NCBI GenBank assembly: GCA_019188255.1
Contig: JAETXT010000016.1
Span: 744,001 to 808,000 of the forward strand
From: Verticillium longisporum
Lineage: Eukaryota > Ascomycota > Sordariomycetes > Glomerellales > Plectosphaerellaceae
Length of the DNA: 64,000 nucleotides
Reading direction: 5' to 3'
A program made the translations under genes and the position numbers. Under the pieces are notes generated by a model that was not told where the DNA came from, made no database searches, and worked only from the letters and a program-made list of their open reading frames with translations. This document shows positions 24,377 through 35,402 of this stretch, one piece after another; position 1 is the first letter of the stretch, and every line of letters begins with the position of its first letter.

Positions 24377-25392
24377 TGGCAGCCGAGAGTCATCCGGGTT
24401 CTTAAAAATTGAGAAACTTGGTCAAATCAATGCAGTTTCGCAGAACATGGCTTTCATCATATTCATTGCCAAAGATGGATTTCTGTCATGCCTTACAGGC
24501 CAAGACTTACCGACTAAACGCTCAAGCTAGCCGATAGCCTGCCTTGACCAACTCGTCTCCGGACACAAAAGCGTAGAGCCCCCTCAGAGGCTAATGATCG
24601 AAGAATCCGGTGACTCGCCCCGGTTTATCTCATATGATGGAGCCACAGGGACTGTCAGGAATGGCCAGATTTGTCAGAGGGGGCTCACTCTGCCCACATA
24701 TGCACAGTCGTAGATTTCCATGTCGATCTAGACGTTGCGATCACGCAAGTCAAAGTAAAACTCCACATGGCGAGCATGCCATGGAGCAGCTGGTGATGTG
24801 CCCATTGAAGCGCTCGATTCCTGTGCGATGGTGTCGAGAGAGGGACATTATCGTGTCCTTGTTCAGATGATGACTGTTCGGGCATGATCGTCGTTCGATC
24901 CGTCGTAATTCTACCATGATCATCAATTTCATCCCGTCAGTAAACATCATACATCGGCCGTTCCTGGTATTTGATGATGATGCATCTGGGCTCACCAGCA
25001 ATGCTTTGGCTGCCCCGATGGTGCCTGAAGGGGCGATCCAGGTCTGTCAGCAGGGTGCTTGGTGCTGGCAGGCACCATCGAGAGAAATAAAGCTCTTGCC
25101 ATGAACATAGAATAAATCTGACCCCATGGATTTCCTCTCTCTCGATCTTTGACTGCAAGGTTTGACCTAAACTTTGTACACCTTAAATACCTAGATAGGT
25201 ACCTTAGGTTTTGCATGCTAACCTGACCGGTGCTGGCTGCTCCAGGAGGGTATGTACCTTGGTCTGATGACATGCGAGAAGGCTTGGTACTTAAACGAGC
25301 CTCGCCCCCAACCTCTCGTAGCATGGCAATTTTCAATCCTATCAACGTCAACAGCAACCCCTGTTTACTAGCAATCACCTTTAACGGGCAAC
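24377..25392. other. intergenic, no gene seen
   Basis: No supportable coding frame. A short palindrome-like stretch built of ACCTA/TAGGT words lies at 25181-25209, near the promoter of the next gene. Confidence 0.55.
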
Positions 25393-26376
25393 ATGAGCAC
25401 AGCTACGATTAAAAGCTCTCGCTGGGCTTCTCCTCACCATACCGTCACACAATTTCCCATCACCAATGCTGACGGGACAATCCTTCCAGTGGCTATACAT
25501 GCTAACATGACAGCTGAGCAGCTTGACGCTTACGTGACTCATTTTCGAATCCGAGAAATTACTCACCAACTAACCCTGCCTGACGTGCTGGTAACAAGGA
25601 CCGAACCAGGCTGGCGCCGGGAGCTCTCGCCCGCCCCAGAATATGACGCAGCGGGCCGTCGCACGAATACACGCCTCCAACGGCGTCGTCGAGCCCTCGA
25701 AGCAGAACGGCACCGCTGCATCGAGGAGGCCGTCGCCAAGATTCCGTCGTATCAACCACCGCATGACTACCGCCGTCCAGCGGGCTTCGCTGACCGCGTA
25801 TACATCCCGCAAGCCGACTTTCCGGCCGTCAACTTCATCGGGCAGATCCTTGGGCCCAGAGGGGCCACCCTCAAGGCGATGCAAGAGCGTGCCGGAGCGA
25901 CTCTGGCCATTCGAGGCAAAGGGTCTGTCAAAGAAGGGCGGAACAGGCCAAAGGCGAGAGGGGGTGCTTCTGACGATTCCAGCCAGCCACTCCACGTTCT
26001 CGTCACCGCAATCACACAGCGGAAAGTGGACGAAGGGAAGAGACTGATCCAGGAGGTCATTGGCAATGCAGTATCTACACCCGAGTGGCTGAATGAGCAT
26101 AAGAAGCAGCAGCTGCGGGACCTGGCCATGGCGAACGGCACCTTTCGAGATGACGAGGGCCACGCCGATGCGAGAGCACAAGGTCAGGTCTCTCTACATC
26201 CTACCAGAAGCCTCGTGAAGGCTGAAAGCAGTCTCCATGCCGAGTTCGAAGATGAATATGCTAGGCTGATGGAGGACATTGTTGGTCCTCGGGAAGGGTA
26301 CACTGACACACAGGAGCGGAGCATGGTGACTTTGCCACCCTGGAGGGTGGATCGACTTCGCGCAAAGACAACTTGA
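25393..26376 (+). CDS. SF1/BBP-like KH-domain protein lacking zinc knuckles, intronless
   Basis: A single exon gives 327 residues. It follows the branchpoint-binding protein plan: SRW at residues 9-11 (remnant of the U2AF-binding motif), a helix-hairpin region (residues 38-125, AEQLDAYVTHFRIREITHQL, then RRALEAERHR), the DYRRP link, and a KH-QUA2 core (about 135-250) with the GPRG loop at 154-157 and IRGKGSVKEG at 173-182. Canonical BBP continues from NGTLRDDE into two CCHC zinc knuckles; here NGTFRDDEG (249-256) runs into an unrelated linker and then EFEDEYARLMEDIVG and PPWR (284-318), which resemble the canonical C-terminal tail. So the knuckles appear deleted internally. BBP recognises the intron branch site in the nucleus; this copy may bind RNA differently. 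Divergence from the canonical family is clear, so it is a paralogue rather than the main gene. Confidence 0.82.
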   Translation: MSTATIKSSRWASPHHTVTQFPITNADGTILPVAIHANMTAEQLDAYVTHFRIREITHQLTLPDVLVTRTEPGWRRELSPAPEYDAAGRRTNTRLQRRRRALEAERHRCIEEAVAKIPSYQPPHDYRRPAGFADRVYIPQADFPAVNFIGQILGPRGATLKAMQERAGATLAIRGKGSVKEGRNRPKARGGASDDSSQPLHVLVTAITQRKVDEGKRLIQEVIGNAVSTPEWLNEHKKQQLRDLAMANGTFRDDEGHADARAQGQVSLHPTRSLVKAESSLHAEFEDEYARLMEDIVGPREGYTDTQERSMVTLPPWRVDRLRAKTT

Positions 26377-28209
26377 AATTGTTGACTGGTAGTGCTGACA
26401 TGGAGCAGGTTCACCGTGTAGGTTTGGCCGTTTTGTGGTTGACGTACTGACTTGATCACAGTAGTGCAGGGCTTGCTATACACACTTTACCTCGTGATGA
26501 ATTTTATTGAGCGGAGAGATACCAAACAATGATGTTTTGATTTTGTCCCCGGTGTTTGTCCGACTCTGTACGACGCCTGTGCACTATCGGAAGAAGTGAT
26601 GAAGGCTCCTGTGGTCAGGCTTGACAACACGAGCACGGGACCATGGTGGTATTTATGCGACTCCGGCAGCTGCTGCCAGTGGAAGAGACTTCGAGGACAG
26701 ACTATTAATGGAAACACGAGTTCCCGTCGCGTTGAGGGAAAGTCCTGAGACTTGGTACTGTGCTGTGATGCAAAGTGTGAAGCCTCGACGTGACTCGAGG
26801 GAGACACGACAGCCCTGTGCGTGCGTGACAAGAAATGGAACGGAGGGAGTGCTGTCGGGAACGACTGACACAACGTAGGTAGGCAGACATCGTCACCCTG
26901 GTCGTCACGGTTGACGTACTCGCAGTGGCTCTTCTTCGTCACGGGCATTGTCGATAATGGGGAAGGAACTATTGGGAGACGCAGCATTCTGACCAGGTGG
27001 GGGCAAGGGCGGCCAGCGGCCAGCGGGCATTGACCATCGACCATCGGCCAGCGGCGGTTGGAACAGTTGGGCGCCGCGGCTCTGGCGTCTCTGGCGGGAA
27101 AGAGCCCCACCTTGGTCCAGCAGGAGGGAGATCCTTCAGCTCCCCTCTCGCATCCTAGCATCCTCCAATCTTCCCATTCTCCCCCCATCCCTGGCGCGGC
27201 AAGGCACAGTAGGATCCTGTCATTTCTTTCAACACTCTGTTTTTGATCACGGGACCGCGGGGTTGGACGGCCGATAATGAAAGACGAGCCATCAAACTTA
27301 CTTTGCGATCCTTTCTCTGCCCTCGCCACAATGCTGCATTCGCTCGGGTAGGGCCCTACCTCCCTGACTCGACACCCCAGCACAGTCGACAGCCAACTCT
27401 CGCGAGACTTGATCCATCCTGTCTATCCTGTCCATCGTGACCATCAAGATGTCGCCGATTTCTCTTGATCACAAGCGACGACGGACATGAATCCTTCGAG
27501 ATGCGGTGAAGCCAGCAAAGCCAAAAAACCACAGTCAAAGGCCTCTTAGACGCCGCATACCAGCCTCTGTTGTCGACTCGATAATCCCCGCATCCCAGCG
27601 ATTGGGCGGCACAGAGCCACGTCTGCAGGGTTCAGGGGCCCATTCGGCGCTTGCGCCTCGATTCCCACGACTTCGCGAGGCCCGAAATAGCCAACCACGC
27701 CTCGAATCGCCCCTCCTTCGTGTGTGCTCATGCGAGCCACGGAACCATCACCACCACGACAGTGTCTTCCGTTTCGTTTGTTTCCCAGACCCGCCCGCGT
27801 CTATCTGTCTCCAGACCCTGTGCCATGCCTCTTGTCACACTGCATGCATATGCGGGCTAGCAACGCGGCGCTTCAAGGCCAGGCCCCGGCCTGGCATGGA
27901 AGGCCTCGCTCCCTCAGTTGCTGACCACCATGTTGGGCCTGTGTTCCTCGTCGCGTTCATATATGAACTATAGCCGCCGTCCCTCCTCACCCCACCGCTC
28001 TCATGTTATCTTCTCGTCTGTCCGAACCAACGCAACTCACACACACAAACATTTGTCAGGCCTGAGTGGCGACGTGCCTGTTGCACCTTGCCTCGTCTGA
28101 CTGTCCAGGTACCAAGACAGAGAGGCAGCCATCAGTCAAAGTTGCTTGCCGTGCTCTACACATTGCCCAACAGCTCAGGAGGCCAAATAAAGGGCACAGA
28201 GCAGGAGCC
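26377..28209. other. intergenic; right part probably leader of the next gene
   Basis: No supportable gene. From about 27100 the plus strand becomes CT/CA-rich, as expected for promoter and leader of the gene at 28210. A short GGCCAGCGG/GACCATCG tandem occurs at about 27010-27060. Confidence 0.5.
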
Positions 28210-29583
28210 ATGTCGACACCGATGGGGCCCGCCTCGCGGAGGCCGAAACTCTCCCTCAGCATCAAGCCTGCCACAGGCCCCAAGCCGAGAGCGTCCAAGA
28301 CGCTCGCCGTCGTGGATCTCAAGTCTCCAACGGCCTTTAACACACTGTCCAATGTCTATGTCACCGCCATCGAGCGCTCGACGCCCGTCACTGCCATCAA
28401 CACTCACCAGACACCCCAGCTCCACATCCACACCGGTATGAATGATCTCAAGGATCACCAGCGACGTATCCAAACCCCGTATGCTGCTTCCTATCCCGAG
28501 ACACCCCTGACAGCGAATCCCGCTTCGCCATCTGCCATGGAGGCCTTCTTCCCCAGCATCATGACGGCGACGCCTCCACTATCGGCTGGGCCCGTCGAGC
28601 CCACTGACCCCAAGGTCTTCACCTTCGGAACGACAGAGGCGCCGAGTCTCTCCATCACCGCAATCACCACCCAGATCGAGCCGCGGACGCCCCGGAGGCG
28701 AGCCACTCTCTCCGGCTCATCCGCACCATGGCTCAAGCCTCCTTACTCGCACCCTCGGTCCCTTCACAGCATTCTCCGAAACTCACCATTGCCACCTCCC
28801 ACGGCACGAACCCCAATGTCGCCTAGGCGGCAGTCTCTCCGGCTCCAGGAGAAAGCTGCTCGTCGCGTGGCCTACAACAGCCCCATTGAACAGACCATTA
28901 TCACGAACAAGTACACCAAGTCACATATTGACCTGCTCATCGATGACATTTCGCCTCGGTCCCCCGCCCTCCCCGGCCAGGATCCAGACACGGTTCTCGA
29001 CCTTGCCCTCGCCTTTACAAGCGACGAGACGCGCGACGGAGGCCAGACGCCAGGACCTTTTGAGGAGATGCGTCGGCGCATGGCCGGACTCGTAGCCACA
29101 ACACCGACAGCACTGTCGCCGTCTGGACCTGGAGGTGTCCGTAAGCGAAGAAAGAAGGAGAAGAAACGGCGATGGGTGTGGACGATAGGGCAGGGCGAGG
29201 ACGGCGACGAGGAAGTGGGCGGTGCCATGGCGGCAATGAGGGCCGTGGAGGCCAAGGCCGCCTCGGAGCCGCCGCCGGAGATCACGACACCGTCGCGGGG
29301 GGTGCAGTGTCTGATGGAGGATCTGCCGACGCCCAGCGTGGAGACGTTTGATGAGTGCGAGGATGTCGAGATGGCCGACTCGAGCAGTGTCGTGTCAGAC
29401 AGTCGAGGCGTGACACCCGGTGATGGAGATCTTGAGCTGAAGACGCCGACGTTGACGAGAAAGGGTGGCGAGGGGGTGGTAGCCAGGAGGAGCGTCGACC
29501 GGCTCGGGTCGGTGGACCTGTTCAACCCAGAGACAGGCAGCCGGAGGGATACGCCGGTGCCGCCGGACATGATGGTCACATGA
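28210..29583 (+). CDS. uncharacterised fungal protein, Ser/Thr/Pro-rich
   Basis: A single exon gives 457 residues starting STPMGPASRRPKLSLSIKP. I do not recognise a domain. The chain is largely disordered with many TP and SP pairs, which are possible kinase sites. Better-structured islands are KSPTAFNTLSNVYVTAIER near the N-terminus, SLHSILRNSPLPP, SPRRQSLRLQEKAARRVAYN in the middle, a hydrophobic patch DLLIDDISP, and a very basic block RKRRKKEKKRRWVWTIG that could act as a nuclear localisation signal. The tail is acidic and then TP-rich. The frame also extends upstream to 28066; the ATG at 28210 was chosen because the conserved-looking sequence begins there. Codon use matches neighbours. Function unknown. 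Confidence 0.75.
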   Translation: MSTPMGPASRRPKLSLSIKPATGPKPRASKTLAVVDLKSPTAFNTLSNVYVTAIERSTPVTAINTHQTPQLHIHTGMNDLKDHQRRIQTPYAASYPETPLTANPASPSAMEAFFPSIMTATPPLSAGPVEPTDPKVFTFGTTEAPSLSITAITTQIEPRTPRRRATLSGSSAPWLKPPYSHPRSLHSILRNSPLPPPTARTPMSPRRQSLRLQEKAARRVAYNSPIEQTIITNKYTKSHIDLLIDDISPRSPALPGQDPDTVLDLALAFTSDETRDGGQTPGPFEEMRRRMAGLVATTPTALSPSGPGGVRKRRKKEKKRRWVWTIGQGEDGDEEVGGAMAAMRAVEAKAASEPPPEITTPSRGVQCLMEDLPTPSVETFDECEDVEMADSSSVVSDSRGVTPGDGDLELKTPTLTRKGGEGVVARRSVDRLGSVDLFNPETGSRRDTPVPPDMMVT

Positions 29584-31111
29584 GGACTCGCGGGAACTGC
29601 AAGAGAAAAAGGCGACATCGCATCTGTAATCTGGTGGTGTATTATTATCAACAGCGGTTGGGATATCCATAATGACTGAATGATGACTATGAATTTGGAA
29701 CCAAAGCTGTTGCGCTCCTTGTCGTGCGTCCACGACACTCTTCGCGTCGAAGGCATACTGTTCTGTAGCCATGTGAATTATGACCACTCGTGTATTGTCT
29801 TCTCTTGTTTGGGAGAACCACTCCTCGCTGACCAGTGTGTGGAATGGACACATTAGCCTCCAACTGTAATATTGGATTGAACTTTGCGCCAAGGGGGAGG
29901 AAAAAAGGAAAGAAATGATGGGTCAGATCACGACGTGCACCTGACCTGTTGCTCCAAGGCTCCTTGATTCTGACAGCGTCAACCCAAGTCGGTGGCCGGT
30001 CAAGAAGGAAGCCCTGCTCGAACATACTCACGACTCTCAATCACCTGCGAATTGTGAACACACATGCACGGCCATTTCCAGCCAGGCATGGTTCCAAACG
30101 CTTGTGCACCGACAATGACCCAAGGAGGACGTAAATCGGACGAGTCTACAGTATTGACCCACGTTGCCAGACGTTCGTCGCTCGAGAGCGCCACACGCAG
30201 GCAGTCATGACGACCAGCCGCCTACGCAAGCCCTCAAGCCACGAAACAAGGCCCGCTGCCGCAGATCAGGAAAGCTTGCACTGCCTGGCCTGCAAAGGTG
30301 GCACCTTGGTACCTACCTAGAAAGGGAAAGCAATGTCTGCGGCGTGTGGGGAGGAAAAGCAGGTGAAAGAACCTAGGAAGACGAGAGGGAGGGAGGATTG
30401 GGAATCGGACAATGGCAGGGATTGGGTGAGGCGCTACGGAGCATCGTCTAGCGCTGTCAATCCGACCGGTCTAGCGCGTGCCAGCTGCACTCCCCGCCCC
30501 CCTTTTGCGTTGAGCGACAGGCTTGTGCAGAGGACTTTGGAGGGGGGCTGCTTTCAGGGCGCGCCGACGCCGCAAGGGCCACACGACCAGGTACCGGGGA
30601 CATTGAGGCTGCTAGGGCCGAGACCACAACCCACCAGGAAGCTGCAGTGTGAGGTTGGACAGGAGCTCGCCAACGACGTCATACTGCACTGTCGCCGCCC
30701 GCCAAACGCACCAACGCATGTGTAATGATGGCAATCCTGGACTGGGATCCGGGAAAAACGAAAACAAGCTACTGCTTGGTTCTGCGGCGGGGGGTCTGGA
30801 TCATCGATCCCATCGAGACGGGAGATGCAAATGCACCAAGATGAGAGCGACCGCTAAACAGGAGTAGCAAGCTGGAGCAGAGACACAGGCAGGAGCATAC
30901 GCCCAACTAAGCCTTCCCCCTCCCGGACCTATTCCTCCTCTTCTCTTCTCGTGTGCCGACCTGTTCGTTCTTCTTTTAACATCCCCTTCCCCTTCCAGGT
31001 TCATCAGCCTGCCTCGTCCGCTTTTCTCCTGTCTCTCCTCCTCTGGACACCCCATCTGCCGGCCCCTCGATCGTGTCGTATTAATGAGCCGAGGCCATTG
31101 ACATCGTCGCC
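29584..31111. other. intergenic, no gene seen
   Basis: Contains the 3' UTR of the preceding gene and a CT-rich leader from about 30900 before 31112. No supportable coding frame. Confidence 0.5.
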
Positions 31112-34100
31112 ATGGAACACGAACCGCCTGTTGGCGGCCAGCACTATAGCGGCCGGAACAGGATCCCCAACATCCAGGAGTTTGTCGCCCAGCTTGACAA
31201 GGAAAAGGCTGAGCGCGATGCTGCCATTGATGCCGAGCTGAAGACCAACAAGGCCAAGGGTGAGACGCGGGACCATGTCCCCGAGAAGAAGCACCACCTA
31301 CACAAGAACAAGAAGACCAAGACTGTTCGCGACCCCGTCACCGGTAAAGATGTAGAGATCGAGGACGCCAAGACGGACTTCAAAGAGGCCGTCGAAAACC
31401 CCAAGGTGCATTTCCTCAGCCCCGACCCAATACCCTCTGACGTCATCGTAACACTTTCAACAGATTTCCATTCCTAACGAAAACCTCGGCAAAGAGGCGA
31501 CCGTCGCGACCTCCTCAGACCAGTCGGGCGAAGAGTACCGTCGTGCCCAGGATATCACGGCCCCGCCGGATCCCGTCGAGCCGGGAAGCACCTCCGACGT
31601 GCCGATTCACAGCGAGAAGACCAATGTCCTCTTCTACAAGTCTCCCAGTGTCAGCTATGAGCCCATGTTCGAGGCCCTCGAGGCCCGCGCCAATGTCATG
31701 TGCGCCGCCATCTTCTTCGGCATCATCTTGATTGGCAAGTTCTTCGGCGGCAGCCTCTGGGGGCTGATGCCCCTGTCTGTTTGCATTGCGAGCGGTGTCT
31801 ACCTCTGGTGCCGCGAGCTCATTCAGCAGGGACGCAACGTGGAGTGGTCGAGCGAGAAGGAGCGCGGTGAGACGGCCACCGTCAACCTTGTGCCTGAGTC
31901 TGTTGAGGTGAGTTGGGGCGCTCCTTGCTTGCATTTTGTATACACCTGACAGTCCTGACAATCCTGACAAACCGCAGTGGATGAACACGGCCCTGGGCAT
32001 CATGTGGGGTCTCATCAACCCTGAGATGTTCGCCGGTGTTGCCGACACGCTCGAGGACGTCATGGTGGCCTCCATTCCCGGCATTGTCGAGAACGTTCGT
32101 GTTGCCGATATCTCTCAGGGATCGAACCCCATTCGCATCCTCAGCCTGCGCGCCCTGCCCGACGATCACATGAAGGACGTCAAGGAGGAGACGCGCAAGC
32201 AGACCGAGAAGAACACCGACCCCAACGAGCTCGCCGCCATGGAGCAGGCTGGCTCCTACTACAACCTCGAGGCGTCCATCGCCTATCACGCGAAGCCGTC
32301 CGGCGGTGACATCTCTTCCAAGGCCCGCAACATGGGCATGCAGCTTGTCTTCTACCTCGGTGTCCGTGGCCTTATCGGCATCCCTCTGCCCATCTGGGTC
32401 GAGCTGCAGGGTCTCGTGGCAACGGCACGAATTCGCCTCCAGCTCGTGCCTGAGCCTCCATTCCTCAAGACCTTGACGTTCACGCTCATGGGCATCCCTA
32501 AGGTGCAAGCCGGCTGCACGCCCATGATTGAAAAGGGTGTCAACATTCTGAACCTCCCCATCATTTCCAACTTTGTCAACTGGGCCATTGGTGCTGCGGC
32601 GTCCATGTACGTCGCGCCCAAGAGCATGACCCTTGACATGAGCAAGATGATCCAGGGCGACGATATCAAAAAGGAGACCCAGGCCCTCGGCGTCCTCTTT
32701 GTCCGGATCCACCGCGCCACCGGTCTCAGCAAGCAGGACAGACGTGGCAGCGACGGCGGCGGATCGGACCCGTACATCACCATCGCCTGGAGCAAGTTTG
32801 GGAAGCCCCAGTTCTGCACGCGTGTCATTCAAGACGACCTCAACCCCATCTTCGAGGAGAGCTGTGGTCTTCTGGTCACCGCCGATCTCATCAAGGCCGA
32901 CGAGCAGCTCTCTGTCGAGCTCTGGGACAGCGACCGCGCTTCGGCCGACGATGTCGTCGGCAAGGTCGAACTCAGCATCCAGAAGCTCATCCAGCACCCC
33001 GGCAAGATGTTCCCGCAGGTCTCGAAATTGCGCGGCGTCAAGGCCGAGAGCGAGATGCCCGGCGAACTGGTATGGGAGGTCGGCTACTTTGGCAAGACGC
33101 AGTTCCGCAAGGCGCTCCGCACTGACGGCCGTGACGTCAACCTCCCCAAGGAGCTCAAGGACAAGAAGGAGCTGCAGGACGACAAGGGCGCCATCGACAC
33201 GGCCGAGGAAGACTCTGTCGTGCACACTCCCCCGACCCGCTGTGGCCCTCGGGCATCCTCAGCATCGTCGTGCACCAGATTGTCGGTCTCGAGCTCGCCA
33301 ACATCACGGGCTCCCAGGGCAACCGCAAGGGCCGCGAGTTCGAGCCCGCGCGTCCCGAGGCCGGCGAGGTCAAGGAAGAGTCGGGCAAGAAGTTGCCGAG
33401 CTCGTACTGCACCATTCTCATCAACGACGAGCTGGCCTACAAGACACGCACCAAGGTCGTGTCGTCGCATCCCATCTTCAACGCCGGTACCGAGCGCTTC
33501 GTGCGCGACTGGAAGTCTTGCATTGTCACGATTGCCGTCCGCGACTCGCGCAACAGGCAGCACGACCCCATCATTGGCGTCGTGCCGCTCAAGGTGTCGG
33601 ACATTCTCCAGACGGGCAGCGAGGCCACGCGCTGGTACCCTCTCGACGGAGGCATCGGCTTCGGCAGGATCCGCATCTCGCTGCTGTTCCGGTCCTGCGA
33701 GCTCAGGCTGCCGCCGAGCCAGATGGGCTGGGACATTGGCACATTTGAGTTCCTGGGCAACAACATCAAGGCCGAGCGCTACGGCCGGTCCAAGACCAAG
33801 GTGCGTCTCCGGACCGGTGGCAGCTCGGCGTCGATCAAGCGCGACGCGTGCACGAAGCACACCGAGGGCGAAGGCCTCGACTGGGACATCAGCGGCGAGA
33901 ACAAGCACGACAAGATCCGGCTGCCGGTTCGCTACCGCTACCGGTCGCCCATCTTTTTCGAGTTCTACCCGGCCGGCAAGCGGCACCCCGATGCGTATGC
34001 ATCGCTGTGGCTGCAGGAGCTGGTGGACCTTGAGGAGCACGACTTTGACCTGCCCATCTGGAAGTGCGACAATGGCACGCGTCTCGCGCAGAATTTCATC

Positions 34101-34868
34101 ACGCAGGACAACTTCAAGGACGTGCCGGTGCTCAACGTGGAGGAGGTCGGCCGCCTCCGATTCCGGGGCCGGTTTTCGGCGGGCACGGATCGGGACCGCA
34201 TCAAGTTCGTATCAGACAACAACTCGCGCGAGACGATCGAGACGTGGGAGGCGTGCTTCGCCGAGGGCGTACGCCAGGAGGAGGTGCACAGCGAGGTGCC
34301 GCCGGCGATCCAGAAGCTGCACGATGAGTCGCTGACGCACGGCCGCGACGTGCTCGCGCAGGCCGACGAGAAGGAGAAGGAAAAGTGGCTGGCCGAGGAC
34401 GGCACGGACTGGACCGGGGCGTTCGGGACGGACCCAAAGGACATGATGGACGGCAGCCAGGTGGACCTCAACAATGACGAGAACCACGACGACGTCAGCA
34501 ACTCGGACGAGGACGACAGCAACCCCGACCTCGGCATCTCCGACGGCGAGACGCTGTCGAGAGGGGGGTCGAACGAGGGCGGGGTCACGTCGGGCTCGAG
34601 CGACCCGCGTCGGTCATCGGGCGACACGATGCGGACGACGGACAGCCAGCTGCACGAGCGAGCGTCGAAGAGCAACAGCCCACTGGATGCGTACAAGGAG
34701 TACAAGGACCACAGCCGCGACCTGCACCGGAAGCACCGGGGTCTGATGCAGTGGCGGCCGGTGAGGAACATGCAGTTTGCTAAGAACGAGGCGCTGTTCG
34801 CCATGAGAAAGGTGAAGAAGCTGGGCGCGCTCGACGGACGGAAGCCCGATGTCGAGACGGAGGTGTAA
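31112..34868 (+). CDS. SMP/C2-domain membrane protein, mug190-like; one apparent frame break
   Basis: Exons 31112-31405, 31464-31907 and 31978-34868 join in phase to about 1208 residues if a break at the C-run 33229-33233 is disregarded. Order of parts: a charged N-terminus; a double hydrophobic segment (about residues 173-212, MCAAIFFGIILIGKFFGG then LMPLSVCIASGVYLW) likely a membrane hairpin; an SMP-type lipid-binding region (WMNTALGIMWGLINPEMF, then PSGGDISSKARNMG and VWVEL-like strands); a first C2 domain (from about 483, GVLFVRIHRATGLSKQD, with SDPYITI); and, after the break, a second C2 (SIVVHQIVGLELANITG, SSYCTILINDELAYKT). The tail is acidic and low in complexity. SMP proteins transfer lipids at ER contact sites, and C2 domains dock on membranes; such a role is inferred. 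The frame before the break runs on meaninglessly, so the gene is read as intact. Confidence 0.87.
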
Positions 34869-35402
34869 ACGACGAGGGTGAATTGCGGTGGGAAAGAAGG
34901 AGTCACTAGGGGCGTCGGGGTCGGTGTTTGTATTTGTAGGAAATATTGTGAGCAATGAGATTTACGCAAAGCATGTTATGTGAAGCATTGGTGGGGAGTG
35001 ATGAAGCAGAGGAGCAAATCAAAGAACAATGAGAAGAACGTGAAGCATGTGAATATCGTTCTGTGATGAGGAAGCCAAGGACGAGTTGAGGCAGGGACAG
35101 TGCGAAGTGGACAGAGACTATACGCACTGTATGGGCCCTTATCGGGGCGGGGTGGTGCGATAAGGATTTTCTTCAGAGGAAAAAAATTGGGAGGCACGAC
35201 CCAGGCCCAAGACGCAGGATCGAGACGCTCACCGAGACGACGTCCGCCCATTACCAGTTTCGAGTCGAGCCGGGTCCAGACGAGACAAGACTCACCCTCA
35301 ACAAACAACCCCCCCAGCGTCCCGAGTCCCGCGTCGGATGTCCAAGACGCCGCCTTGTCGACTGTACACGCTGGAACCAACATAAAAAAAATTACACCCA
35401 GC
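34869..35402. other. intergenic, RRP12 promoter
   Basis: Tandem arrangement; holds the 3' UTR of the SMP/C2 gene and the promoter and leader of RRP12. No other feature seen. Confidence 0.6.

Noticed and set aside
31882..33225. 447-codon minus-strand frame opposite the SMP/C2 gene
   Set aside because: It mirrors a GC-rich coding strand; composition is that of an antisense shadow and the plus strand has clear domains and introns.
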